From assembly GCA_963761115.1 (NCBI GenBank), contig CAVXFS010000003.1:124001-188000 (forward strand): a DNA stretch of 64,000 nucleotides, in the 5' to 3' direction. The notes below the pieces were generated by a model. That model had not been told where the DNA came from, ran no database searches, and saw nothing but the letters and a program-made list of their open reading frames with translations. The number at the start of each line of letters is the position of its first letter. Within the stretch, counting starts at the first letter, position 1. Both the position numbers and the translations under genes were made by a program. This document shows, one piece after another, positions 1 to 10,836 of the stretch. This DNA is from CAVXFS01 sp963761115. GTDB lineage: Bacteria; Pseudomonadota; Gammaproteobacteria; Burkholderiales; Gallionellaceae.

Positions 1-349
1 ATTGCGTGAGTTTCCCGCCCGCAGTATCCGAATTCCCTTGCTTGATCTTTTTGGCGACTTTGTCGATCAGGGTATTCAACAGCACTTCGATATGTTTTCT
101 GAGTACCTGCTCATTCTCTTTCGACAGGTACAGCTGGTTGATCTCCCCTGCCAGGATCTCGGTGATCTGCCGCTTCCATTCATCAACGCTGAACAGGCCG
201 TATTTGACATTGTTGAGTTCGGCATAGTCGTTCTTGTTCTGCTGGTTGGCAACGGAACCGGAAATGATCTGCTGGCACAGCACGACCGATGCGATGACGA
301 TGACCAGCGACAGGATCAGTCTGAACAGTTTCATGGTTGCAGGTTTCAT
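1..349 (-). CDS. Membrane-anchored or exported protein of unknown function, 3' part cut off
   Basis: About 116 residues are visible before the window edge. The start is ATG at 349, with a second in-frame ATG at 334. Residues 7-25 form one hydrophobic stretch (core LILSLVIVIASVVL) after a basic start, which fits a signal anchor or signal peptide. The rest is charged and probably helical (for example EVLLNTLIDKVAKKIKQG). I do not recognise the family. It lies 166 bp downstream of sthA on the same strand; that gap shows no clear signal. Confidence 0.6.
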   Translation of the reverse strand, partial: MKPATMKLFRLILSLVIVIASVVLCQQIISGSVANQQNKNDYAELNNVKYGLFSVDEWKRQITEILAGEINQLYLSKENEQVLRKHIEVLLNTLIDKVAKKIKQGNSDTAGGKLTQ

Positions 350-515
350 TGCGATGCCTCGTGGGGGAAGGTTCGCGCCAATTGACTAGTCGAGATCCCT
401 CAATGTGCTTGCCGGTTCATCTCCGTCATGCGGAATGATGAACCCGAGGTCGATTGTGCGCCAATTCAGGATGGAGTGATACGGGGCAAGCCGGACTCGC
501 GCCCAGACATGGATG

Positions 516-1925
516 TTATCCGGACTTGAGTCGCGCCTGTTTGAGACGATGCATGCAATCGAGCGCGGCGATCTTGTAGCACTCGGCCAGCGTCGGATAG
601 TTGAACACGTTGCTGACCAGGTCCCGCACGCCGCCGTTGAAGTTCATCACCAGTTGGCCGATGTGGATCAGTTCGCTGGCCTGTTCGCCGACGATGTGCA
701 CGCCGAGCAGTTTTTCGTTGCGCGTATCCACCACCAGCTTGAGCAGCCCGTGCGCATCGCCGATTATCTGCCCGCGCGCGCTGTCCTTGAACTGGGCGCG
801 CCCGACCACATACTGGATGCCTGCCTGCTGCACTTCCTGTTCGGTCTTGCCGACGTAGGATATCTCCGGGATGGTGTAGACCGCCATCGGCAGGTTTTCC
901 GCCGTGACATGCTGCTCGCCCTCGAACGCATACAGCACCGCTGCGCGGCCCTGCTCCATGCCGGTCGAGGCCAATGCCGGGCGGCCGATCAGGTCGCCGA
1001 CCGCGAAGATATGCGGCACGCTGGTCTGGAAATGCTGGTTGACCCCGATCCAGCCGTCGTCCACAACGATGCCGGCCTGGTCGACATGCAGCTTCTCGCT
1101 GTTGGGTTGCCGCCCCTGCGCGTACAGCACCGCGTCGCTGGCGATCTGCTTGCCGCTTTCCAGCACGGTGAGGGTGCCGGTCCCTTCGCGGCGGATCTCG
1201 GCTACGCGTTCCTGCATGTGGAAGGTGACACCCATGCCGAGAAAACTGTCGGCCAGCACGCCGACCACATCCTCGCTCAGGTAGGTCAGCAGTTGCGCAT
1301 GGCTGTCGACCACGCTGACCTGCACGCCGAGCGCGGCATAGATCGACACGAATTCGCAGGCGATCACGCCGCCACCCACGACCGTCAGGCTGTCCGGCAG
1401 GTGACGCAGGTTGAGGATGGAAGTCGAATCGAGCACGGTCTTCTTGTCGAACGGCACATCGGCCGGGCGGCGCGGGCGCGAGCCGGTGGCCAGCAGGAAG
1501 ACCTCGGCGGAAATGCGGCGCGTGTTGCCGGCACTGTCGGTGACCTGGACAGTGTGAGCATCGACGAATGCGGCCTCGCCCGGGATCAGCGCCACGCCGG
1601 ATTGCATCAGCCGCTGCAGGATCACCGATTCCTGTTGCGAGATCACCCCTTCCTTGCGCCGCACCGCATCCGCCAGCAAGCCATGCCGGGCGCGGCCATT
1701 CGGTGTCAGCGCCTGGCGCATGCCGCCGTAACCGGAACGCGATACCAGGTAGGCCACCTCACGCATCGCCTTGCTCGGAATGGTGCCGGTCTGCAGGCCG
1801 GCACCGCCGATCTTCGGTTTGCGCTCGATGATCGCGGCACGCTTGCCCATGCGCGCCGCCTGCCAGGCCGCATGCTGACCGGCGGGGCCGGAACCGATGA
1901 TGAGGATGTCGTAGTCCATGCGCAT
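516..1925 (-). CDS. sthA: Soluble pyridine nucleotide transhydrogenase (Si-specific)
   Basis: Cytoplasmic FAD enzyme that moves hydride between NADPH and NAD+. The 469 residues match the family length. The FAD-binding GSGPAGQHAA motif is near residue 12 and the NAD(P)-binding VVGGGVIACEF is about residue 182; a C-terminal dimerisation domain follows. The usual disulfide-reductase CxxxxC is absent: the position reads GGAGLQTGTIPSKA. This separates SthA from lipoamide and mercuric reductases. The start could be ATG at 1925 or 1919. It stands 25 bp downstream of fcl on the same strand, but no functional link to the fucose genes is evident. Confidence 0.9.
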   Translation of the reverse strand: MRMDYDILIIGSGPAGQHAAWQAARMGKRAAIIERKPKIGGAGLQTGTIPSKAMREVAYLVSRSGYGGMRQALTPNGRARHGLLADAVRRKEGVISQQESVILQRLMQSGVALIPGEAAFVDAHTVQVTDSAGNTRRISAEVFLLATGSRPRRPADVPFDKKTVLDSTSILNLRHLPDSLTVVGGGVIACEFVSIYAALGVQVSVVDSHAQLLTYLSEDVVGVLADSFLGMGVTFHMQERVAEIRREGTGTLTVLESGKQIASDAVLYAQGRQPNSEKLHVDQAGIVVDDGWIGVNQHFQTSVPHIFAVGDLIGRPALASTGMEQGRAAVLYAFEGEQHVTAENLPMAVYTIPEISYVGKTEQEVQQAGIQYVVGRAQFKDSARGQIIGDAHGLLKLVVDTRNEKLLGVHIVGEQASELIHIGQLVMNFNGGVRDLVSNVFNYPTLAECYKIAALDCMHRLKQARLKSG

Positions 1926-1949
1926 GAGCTGAAGTGATGGGGGCGGGAT

Positions 1950-2924
1950 TCAGTGCTTGCCGTCTGCGCGATTCTCGACATACCAGCGATAGGCATCGCG
2001 CAGCCCATCCTCCAGTCCGATCGAGGCCTGCCAGCCCATCGCCGACAACCGGGATACATCCATCAACTTGCGCGGTGCGCCATCCGGTTTGCTCGCATCA
2101 AACATCAGCCTGCCGCCAAAACCGGTGACCCGCGCCACTGTCTCCGCCAGTTCGCGTATCGTGCAATCGACACCGGTGCCGACATTGATATGGGACAGCA
2201 TCGGCCGGGTATTGGCCTGATAGGTCGCCTGGTCCAGCTCCATCACATGCACACAGGCGGCAGCCATATCATCGACATGCAGGAACTCGCGCTTGGGTTT
2301 GCCGCTGCCCCAGATGACAACCTCATCTGCCCCGGTGTTCTTTGCCTCATGGAAGCGACGCAACAGGCCCGGGATGACGTGCGAATTTTCCGGGTGGTAA
2401 TTGTCATGCGGGCCATACAGATTGGTCGGCATCACGCTGCGGTAGTCGCGTCCATATTGCCGGTTATAGCTTTCGCACAGCTTGATGCCGGCGATCTTGG
2501 AGATCGCATAAGGCTCGTTGGTCGGCTCCAGCACGCCGGTCAGCAAGGCCTCTTCTTTCATCGGCTGCTCGGCCAGTCTCGGGTAGATGCACGAGGAACC
2601 GAGGAACAGCAGTTGCTGCACGTCGCTGCGATGCGCCGCATGGATGATGTTGGCCTCGATCATCAGGTTCTCGTAGATGAACTCGGCAGGATAGGTGTTG
2701 TTGGCATGGATCCCGCCGACCTTGGCAGCCGCCAGATAAACCTGGTCGATGCGGTTCCCGGCAAAGAAAGCCTGCACCTCAGTCTGGGAAGCCAGATCCA
2801 GTTGCGCCCGGGTAGCGGTAATGATCTTCGCCCCGTGCTGTTCCAGTTGCCTGACTATCGCCGATCCCACCATGCCGCGGTGACCGGCCACGAATATGGT
2901 CTTATTGTAGGGTGATACCACCAT
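1950..2924 (-). CDS. fcl: GDP-L-fucose synthase
   Basis: Epimerase/reductase that turns GDP-4-keto-6-deoxy-D-mannose into GDP-L-fucose using NADPH. This 324-residue short-chain dehydrogenase has the nucleotide motif GHRGMVGSAI at residues 14-23, SSCIYP around the catalytic serine and the YAISK active-site Tyr/Lys pair. It starts 2 bp after the gmd stop, so the two are surely co-transcribed and catalyse consecutive steps. The product would feed a surface polysaccharide, but no glycosyltransferases are in view. Confidence 0.95.
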   Translation of the reverse strand: MVVSPYNKTIFVAGHRGMVGSAIVRQLEQHGAKIITATRAQLDLASQTEVQAFFAGNRIDQVYLAAAKVGGIHANNTYPAEFIYENLMIEANIIHAAHRSDVQQLLFLGSSCIYPRLAEQPMKEEALLTGVLEPTNEPYAISKIAGIKLCESYNRQYGRDYRSVMPTNLYGPHDNYHPENSHVIPGLLRRFHEAKNTGADEVVIWGSGKPKREFLHVDDMAAACVHVMELDQATYQANTRPMLSHINVGTGVDCTIRELAETVARVTGFGGRLMFDASKPDGAPRKLMDVSRLSAMGWQASIGLEDGLRDAYRWYVENRADGKH

Positions 2925-2926
2925 GG

Positions 2927-4045
2927 CTAGCTTTCCCGCGAGACATTCACATCATGTCCATGCGACACCAATAGCGCATGCGCGCGGGCTGTCTTCAGGT
3001 CTTCCGCCACCATCTCGGCGCACATTTCCTGTACGGTGATCTCCGGCACCCAGCCCAGTTCGGCTTTGGCCTTGGACGGATCGCCCAGCAGGGTCTCGAC
3101 TTCCGTGGGGCGGAAGTAACGGGGATCGACTTCAACGATCACATCTCCCGCTTTCAGTGCTGGCGCCATGTCTCCGCTGATCGAATCCACAATGCCTTTT
3201 TCATCCACGCCTGACCCTTCAAAACGCAGCGTGATGCCGAGTTCGGCCGCCGACCACCTGACAAAGTCGCGCACCGAATACTGCACCCCGGTTGCGATCA
3301 CGTAATCCACCGGATGATCCTGTTGCAGCATCATCCACTGCATGCGCACGTAGTCCCTGGCGTGTCCCCAGTCGCGCAATGCGTCCATGTTGCCAAGATA
3401 CAGATGGCTTTCGATCCCCTGGGCGATATAGGCCAGGCCGCGGGTGATCTTGCGCGTGACAAAGGTTTCGCCGCGGCGCGGTGATTCATGGTTGAACAGG
3501 ATACCGTTGCAGGCGAACATGCCGTAGGCCTCGCGGTAATTGATGGTGATCCAGTAGGCGTAGAGTTTGGCCACGGCATAGGGACTGCGTGGATAGAACG
3601 GCGTGGTCTCCTTTTGCGGCGTCTCCTGCACCAGGCCGAACAGCTCCGAGGTGGAGGCCTGATAGAAGCGGGTCTTGTCTGCCAGCCCCAGGAACCTGAT
3701 CGCCTCGAGCAAGCGCAGGGTGCCCATGGCATCCACGTCGGCGGTATATTCCGGCGCTTCAAAACTCACCGCCACATGCGATTGCGCGCCAAGGTTGTAT
3801 ACCTCGTCCGGTTGTATCTCCTGGATCAGGCGCGTCAGGTTCGAGGAGTCGGTCAGGTCGCCGTAGTGCAGGAAGAAACGCGGATTCTTTTCATGCGGGT
3901 CCTGGTAGATATGATCCACTCTCTGGGTGTTGAACAGGGATGCCCTGCGCTTGATGCCGTGGACTTCGTAGCCTTTCTCAAGTAAAAACTCCGCCAGGTA
4001 GGAACCGTCCTGGCCGGTGATGCCGGTAATCAAAGCCCTTTTCAT
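2927..4045 (-). CDS. gmd: GDP-mannose 4,6-dehydratase
   Basis: First committed step from GDP-mannose to GDP-fucose or GDP-rhamnose type sugars. The 372 residues match the family. The NADP-binding GITGQDGSYLAEFLL is at the N-terminus, STSELFG carries the catalytic Thr/Glu region, and YAVAKLYAYW holds the Tyr-Lys pair. It is the first gene of a gmd-fcl pair. Upstream, 4046-4303 separates it from a divergent permease gene and holds no clear gene; both promoters are expected there. Confidence 0.96.
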   Translation of the reverse strand: MKRALITGITGQDGSYLAEFLLEKGYEVHGIKRRASLFNTQRVDHIYQDPHEKNPRFFLHYGDLTDSSNLTRLIQEIQPDEVYNLGAQSHVAVSFEAPEYTADVDAMGTLRLLEAIRFLGLADKTRFYQASTSELFGLVQETPQKETTPFYPRSPYAVAKLYAYWITINYREAYGMFACNGILFNHESPRRGETFVTRKITRGLAYIAQGIESHLYLGNMDALRDWGHARDYVRMQWMMLQQDHPVDYVIATGVQYSVRDFVRWSAAELGITLRFEGSGVDEKGIVDSISGDMAPALKAGDVIVEVDPRYFRPTEVETLLGDPSKAKAELGWVPEITVQEMCAEMVAEDLKTARAHALLVSHGHDVNVSRES

Positions 4046-4303
4046 CGGTTGTTATCCCCGCAATTAAAATTTGCAAATCTGCAATCAAGTCGTGATTTTA
4101 GCCCACATATCCACACCAGTAAGGACAGCTTGGAGCGCAGGCGCCGATATGCCATAAATTGTACTGCACTAACTGGCCTGAAAGGAGCTTGTCATATCGA
4201 CGCATTGTGCAGTTGAACCGGCGGAATGGTCCATTCTCACGGGTCTGGCTCGCGATCACGGAATATGCGCAATGTATAATCCGTAACAACGAGGAAAATA
4301 TCC

Positions 4304-5593
4304 ATGACCTGGGTCCAGTTGGCATCGCTTGGCATTTTCGCCGTCACCTTCATCGCCATATTCATGGAGCGGGTCCACCGCACCATCGTCGCCATCACGG
4401 CCTCCGCCGTCATGCTGCTGTTCGGCATGATCAACGGCTTCTATTCCCAGGAAGATGCCTTCCATGCGGTGGACTTCAACACCATCCTGCTGCTGCTGTG
4501 GATGATGCTCACCGTGGTCATCCTCGAAACCAGCGGTTACCTGCAGTATCTTGCCGTGCACATGGCGCAGAAATCCAGGGGGCGACAATGGCCGCTGCTG
4601 CTGTTCCTGGGCACCACCACCACGATACTGTCCACCCTGCTCGACAACGTCACCACGGTGGTGGTCATCGCCCCGGTGACACTGGCCATCTGCCGTACCC
4701 TCGCCATCAATCCCATCCCCTACCTGATGGCCGAGGCCTTCCTCTCCGACACCGGCGGCGTAGCCACGCTGATCGGCGACCCGCCGAACGTGATCATCGG
4801 CTCGGCCGCCGGCCTGACCTTCAACGACTTCCTGCTGCATATGGCGCCGATCACCCTGGTCGCCTGGCTGGTCACGCTGTTCATGGTGAAATATTTTTAC
4901 CGCACCGAACTGGCGCAGCCGTCTCCGCATGTGGAGAAGTTGATGACCATGGTTCCCGATGAAGCGATCACCGACTGGCCCTCGGCAAAAAAAGTGCTGA
5001 TCGTCCTCGCCGGGGTGATGGTGCTGTTTCTGTTCCATGGCGTGTTGCACCTGCAGGCATCCACCGTCGCATTCATCGGCTTTGCCACCGCATTCGCCTG
5101 GGTCAGGCCCGACCCCGACAACATCCTGAAAAAGATCGACTGGAGCGTGTTGCTGTTCTTCAGCGCGCTGTTCGTGCTGGTCGGCGGAGTGGAGCGGTCG
5201 GGCGCGCTGGAAGTCATCGGGGGGAGCCTGGTCGGACTTGCCACCGGCAATCTGCTGCTCGCCACCATATTCATGCTCTGGGCCGCAGCCGTGATGTCAG
5301 CCATCGTGGACAACATCCCCTTCACCATCGCCATGGTGCCCATCATCAAACATCTGGAGTCACAGGGTATACCTACGGAGTCGCTGTGGTGGGCGCTGGC
5401 GCTGGGCGCCGGTTTCGGCGGCAACGCAACCCCGATCGGGAGCACCGCCAATGTGGTCATCGTCTCGCTCAGCGAGAAGACCTTTTATCCGATCACCTTC
5501 AAGGCCTGGATACGAAAGGGTGTGCCGATCATGCTGGCCACTTGTGCTGTCGCCAGTGCGATCCTGGCCCTGTTGTTCCGCTGGTACTCCTGA
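4304..5593 (+). CDS. Inner-membrane cation/anion permease of the NhaD/ArsB type
   Basis: Polytopic membrane protein of 429 residues with about 11 hydrophobic segments in two halves. Each half has a polar family motif: DNVTTVVVIAPV near residue 118 and DNIPFTIAMVPI near residue 335, plus GGVATLIGDPPNVIIG and GGNATPIGSTANVVIVS. These fit the ion-transporter superfamily containing NhaD Na+/H+ antiporters, ArsB and P-protein. The substrate cannot be fixed from sequence. A GAGG ribosome site lies about 10 bp before the ATG. No ars or related genes adjoin it. Confidence 0.8.
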   Translation: MTWVQLASLGIFAVTFIAIFMERVHRTIVAITASAVMLLFGMINGFYSQEDAFHAVDFNTILLLLWMMLTVVILETSGYLQYLAVHMAQKSRGRQWPLLLFLGTTTTILSTLLDNVTTVVVIAPVTLAICRTLAINPIPYLMAEAFLSDTGGVATLIGDPPNVIIGSAAGLTFNDFLLHMAPITLVAWLVTLFMVKYFYRTELAQPSPHVEKLMTMVPDEAITDWPSAKKVLIVLAGVMVLFLFHGVLHLQASTVAFIGFATAFAWVRPDPDNILKKIDWSVLLFFSALFVLVGGVERSGALEVIGGSLVGLATGNLLLATIFMLWAAAVMSAIVDNIPFTIAMVPIIKHLESQGIPTESLWWALALGAGFGGNATPIGSTANVVIVSLSEKTFYPITFKAWIRKGVPIMLATCAVASAILALLFRWYS

Positions 5594-5622
5594 CCAGGAT
5601 GCGGCCAGCTGCAAATTCGGGT

Positions 5623-6375
5623 TCATTTGTCTCTTATCGCCAGTGCTGCTTCCGGCACATCGCTGATCAGAATGTCCACACCCAGCCGCAGCGCCCTGCC
5701 GATCTCCTCGTCGCTGTTGCATGTGTAAACGGCGATGCTCTTTCCATGGCTGCGCAGCAGCTTGACCATGGCCTCATCCAGCGTCGCGACGGGCAGGCAC
5801 ATGCCATGCAGGAAAGGTTGTGCAATTAGTACATTTTCTGTGCCCGCCAGAGTCTGGTCATCGTCCAGGTTGTAAACCAGGGGGAGATCCGGACGGCACT
5901 GATGGGCGTAAACCAGACTGGCGAGATCGAATGAGGAAACGATCACCGATCCGTCCCGTGCTGGTCCGATCATGTCCAGTGTTTGCCGGACCTTGATCTC
6001 GCGCCTTGCGGCAGGCTCCCGCTCACCGTGCTTGATCTCGATCAGCAAGCGACAGCGCTTGCGATAGGCGGTGAGGAATTCCGCCAGCGTCACGATGCTT
6101 TCCGGTTTGCCGCCGGGCGCGAAATGTGCGGCGAAATCCATCGCGCGCAACTGCGCAAGATCGAACTCGTCAATGCGCTTACCCGGCAAACCGAGCTTGT
6201 CGAGGAAGCGGTCATGCCACAGCACGGCGACTTCGTCGCGGGATAGTTGCACATCCGTCTCGATGCCGTCTATCGCATATTCGAGCGCGCGGTCGAAAGC
6301 GGGGCGGGTGTTTTCAGCCGCCTCCCGGTTGGTGCCGCGATGGGCGTAGATCAGGTGCTGTCCCGGCATTGTCAT
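5623..6375 (-). CDS. Glycerophosphodiester phosphodiesterase family protein
   Basis: Metal-dependent TIM-barrel enzyme expected to split glycerophosphodiesters into sn-glycerol 3-phosphate and an alcohol. The 250 residues show YAHRGTNREAAENTRPAF at the N-terminus (HRG and ENT motifs), the metal-ligand segment IETDVQLSRD and catalytic LWHD, then IEIKHGE. There is no signal peptide, so it is a cytoplasmic UgpQ-like form. Its start overlaps the stop of the upstream hydrolase gene by 4 bp, so the two are co-transcribed. Confidence 0.88.
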   Translation of the reverse strand: MTMPGQHLIYAHRGTNREAAENTRPAFDRALEYAIDGIETDVQLSRDEVAVLWHDRFLDKLGLPGKRIDEFDLAQLRAMDFAAHFAPGGKPESIVTLAEFLTAYRKRCRLLIEIKHGEREPAARREIKVRQTLDMIGPARDGSVIVSSFDLASLVYAHQCRPDLPLVYNLDDDQTLAGTENVLIAQPFLHGMCLPVATLDEAMVKLLRSHGKSIAVYTCNSDEEIGRALRLGVDILISDVPEAALAIRDK

Positions 6376-7553
6376 GGCAGGCTTTCAATGAACTTGTGCA
6401 TGGAATCCTTCAGCGCAGCAAAGTGTGGGTTGTACATCAGGCGGCGCATGACCCCGGTCCGCAAGTTCTGCTCTGTCACTTCCCCCTGCAGGACCTCAGA
6501 CGCATTGCTGCTGCAGGCGGCATATTTCTGCATGTCATGCGGAAAATAATGCAGGCAATTGGCATAATCGCCCGCCGCGCCGTAGTGCGCATCGTCGGGA
6601 GGCAGCACGATGGCAGTATGCGCAAAGCTGAGGATGTTCTGTTCGGAAACGGCGCTTTCCACCAGTTCCAGTTTCTCTTGCGGGATACCGGGCGGGATCA
6701 CATTGGTGTCGGTGGTGTAGAGCACCAGCCGGTTCGATGGATGCGGCGCGCGCACCATGAATTCCAGTGTCGCCGTCACATCAACGGTCACGTCGTCCAT
6801 GCTGGCTGCGGTGAACACCGGGATAGTCACTGCGAGCTGCCGCAATTCGCGATCTATCTGCTGTGTCAGCGCATACATCTGGGCAACGGCATTTTTTGGC
6901 ATCGATTCGTATTTGTAGATATCCGCGTCCGGCATGATGCTGAGCCACTTTGCCGACGGTACCAGCCAGCTATACAGCTTGTGCCATTTAGCCCAGGCCG
7001 CACGGTGCGTGATCCTGAGTGCGGGAGAGAACATGAACAGGCCGCGCACGCGCTGGTCACGCAGACTCTGGTAGATGCCCAGCGCGGCGCCGGCGGAAAA
7101 TCCCGCCAGGTAGACCTGGTCAACTTCCGCGTCCAGCTGGTCGGTACCGTAAGCGACCGCTTTGGCCCATTCCTGCCAGCTGACATCGAGCAGGTCACCG
7201 GGCTGCGTGCCGTGTCCCGGCAACAGCACCACCATCACACGGAACCCGTACTGCTGATAGAACGCAGCCAGATAGCGCATGAAATAGGGGGAATCGCTCA
7301 GACCATGGACCAGCAACACACCCCGGCGATAGGGCTTGGTCTGTCCTGTCTGGTAAGTACCGGATGGCCACAATTCGAAGGGCGCATTGCCCTCGACTAT
7401 TTTGCCGGAATCGGTGGCGCCGGAATCGGCGCGCACTTTCGCGATCATGTTCCGCTTCTGCGCAATCCAGTCAGCAAACGGCAACGATTCGCCGGTGAAG
7501 TGTGAGTTCAGTCCGGATACCAGATGCCGCGCTTCAAGTTTCGGAGCTGTCAT
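6372..7553 (-). CDS. Alpha/beta hydrolase, esterase or lysophospholipase-like
   Basis: Serine hydrolase of 393 residues without a clear signal peptide. The oxyanion motif LLVHGLSDSP and the nucleophile elbow AGFSAGAALG (GxSxG) are intact. A late SFAHTAIVLPP may hold the catalytic His. The C-terminus adds about 60 residues past the usual fold. Translational overlap with the downstream phosphodiesterase gene suggests a shared role in lipid turnover, for example deacylation before phosphodiester cleavage; that is inference. The 76 bp between it and thiC show nothing notable. Confidence 0.75.
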   Translation of the reverse strand: MTAPKLEARHLVSGLNSHFTGESLPFADWIAQKRNMIAKVRADSGATDSGKIVEGNAPFELWPSGTYQTGQTKPYRRGVLLVHGLSDSPYFMRYLAAFYQQYGFRVMVVLLPGHGTQPGDLLDVSWQEWAKAVAYGTDQLDAEVDQVYLAGFSAGAALGIYQSLRDQRVRGLFMFSPALRITHRAAWAKWHKLYSWLVPSAKWLSIMPDADIYKYESMPKNAVAQMYALTQQIDRELRQLAVTIPVFTAASMDDVTVDVTATLEFMVRAPHPSNRLVLYTTDTNVIPPGIPQEKLELVESAVSEQNILSFAHTAIVLPPDDAHYGAAGDYANCLHYFPHDMQKYAACSSNASEVLQGEVTEQNLRTGVMRRLMYNPHFAALKDSMHKFIESLP

Positions 7554-7629
7554 GCCGGGTCGTTACGCGATCGAGTCATCGCCATCTCTGGATGAGGTGG
7601 GATAAGCGAGGCATTGCCTGAAAGTTATA

Positions 7630-9501
<1,872 letters not shown>

Positions 9502-9508
9502 GGCGTTT

Positions 9509-9530
9509 TGCTCCAATAAAGTAAGGAGCA
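9509..9530 (-). promoter_or_regulatory. Ribosome-site-masking hairpin of the TPP riboswitch
   Basis: TGCTCC (9509-9514) and GGAGCA (9525-9530) form a perfect 6-bp stem with a 10-nt loop between the aptamer and the thiC ATG. One arm is the GGAG ribosome-binding site of thiC. This suggests the switch acts on translation initiation. There is no U-run to suggest a terminator. Confidence 0.7.
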
Positions 9531-9533
9531 TCA

Positions 9534-9606
9534 GAGACGCTTCCCTACGACGGCATTATCCGTACAGGTTCGAAGGGTGTTTCTCACTTTGCCCCTCGTT
9601 GCGGAT
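9534..9606 (-). promoter_or_regulatory. TPP riboswitch (THI element)
   Basis: Read on the minus strand, this segment has the THI-box landmarks in order: AGGGGC, GTGAGA, ACCCTTCGAACCTG, GGATAATGCC and GTAGGGAAGC. These match the conserved thiamine-pyrophosphate aptamer. It sits directly upstream of thiC, so thiamine pyrophosphate should lower ThiC synthesis. Confidence 0.95.
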
Positions 9607-9741
9607 GATGGCAAAGACCCCTAGCTGAAAGTGCAAGGTAATGGAAAGGATGGGTAAATGCAAGTTCCCGGGCCCGGCCATGGAATGCGGCTGAAGGATT
9701 AAGCTTGGTCGCCCAATCTGCCTTCCTATAGAATGGCCTGT

Positions 9742-10785
9742 ATGCAGATAAAACTCACCCGTCCCGATGACTGGCACCTGCATTTGCGCGATGGCGCGCT
9801 GATGCAGTCCGTATTGCCGGACACCGCGCGCCAGTTCGCGCGCGCGATCGTCATGCCCAACCTGCGCCCGCCGGTCACTACCACCGTCCAGGCATTGGCA
9901 TACCGTGACCACATCCTCGCCGCCCTGCCTGCCGGTTCTGATTTTCAGCCGCTGATGACGTTGTACCTGACGGATAACACCCGTGCGGAGGAGATACGGC
10001 TTGCGAAACAAAGCGGCGCAGTGCATGCGGTGAAACTCTATCCCGCTGGAGCCACCACCAATTCCGATGCAGGTGTCACTGATCTGCGCAAGACCTATCC
10101 GGCGCTGGAAGAGATGCAGCGCTGCGCGATGCCGCTGCTGGTGCACGGTGAAGTCACCGATCCGGCGGTGGACGTGTTCGACCGGGAGGCGGCATTCATC
10201 GAGCGCGTACTGCAACCCTTGCTGCATGACATGCCTGGGTTGCGCGTCGTATTCGAACATATCACCACCCGTGACGCCGTTCAGTTCGTGACGGATACAC
10301 CAGACAATATCGCCGCGACCATCACGGCACATCATCTGCTGTATAACCGCAACGCCATGTTCGGCGGCGGGATCCGCCCTCATTACTACTGCCTGCCCGT
10401 GCTCAAGCGCGAAACGCACCGACAGGCGCTGATTGAAGCCGCTACCGGCGGCAATCGCAAATTCTTCCTTGGCACCGATAGCGCACCGCATGCAGTGCAT
10501 ACCAAGGAAACCGCGTGCGGCTGCGCCGGCATTTACACGGCGCATGCTGCCCTGGAGTTGTACGCTGAAGTCTTCGACCAGGCGGGCGCGCTGGACAAGC
10601 TGGAAGCCTTTGCCAGTATTTACGGCGCAGATTATTATCGCCTGCCGCGAAACCTTGAGACCATCGTATTGCGACGTGAGGAATGGCAAGTTCCCTTGAC
10701 CCGCAAGTTCGGAGAATTCCAGTTAGTCCCGCTGCGCGCGGGAGAGCTGCTGCACTGGAAATTGGCCGACGCAGTTGTCGGCTGA
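9742..10785 (+). CDS. pyrC: Dihydroorotase
   Basis: Zinc enzyme of pyrimidine synthesis that closes carbamoyl aspartate to dihydroorotate. It has 347 residues, typical of class II PyrC. Metal ligands are visible: WHLHLRDG (HxH), the VKLYPAG lysine that becomes carboxylated, LVHGEV, FEHITT and GTDSAPH. ATG at 9742 matches the family start; an ATG three codons earlier at 9733 is also possible. It is transcribed divergently from thiC. Confidence 0.96.
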   Translation: MQIKLTRPDDWHLHLRDGALMQSVLPDTARQFARAIVMPNLRPPVTTTVQALAYRDHILAALPAGSDFQPLMTLYLTDNTRAEEIRLAKQSGAVHAVKLYPAGATTNSDAGVTDLRKTYPALEEMQRCAMPLLVHGEVTDPAVDVFDREAAFIERVLQPLLHDMPGLRVVFEHITTRDAVQFVTDTPDNIAATITAHHLLYNRNAMFGGGIRPHYYCLPVLKRETHRQALIEAATGGNRKFFLGTDSAPHAVHTKETACGCAGIYTAHAALELYAEVFDQAGALDKLEAFASIYGADYYRLPRNLETIVLRREEWQVPLTRKFGEFQLVPLRAGELLHWKLADAVVG

Positions 10786-10836
10786 CTCGCAGCGGGCGCG
10801 GTAATGCATGCACGCCTGCTGTTTTTGATCCCTTGA

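Noticed and set aside
513..1937. Long open frame opposite sthA
   Set aside because: Fully antisense to a clear enzyme; composition is that of a GC-rich shadow without recognisable motifs.
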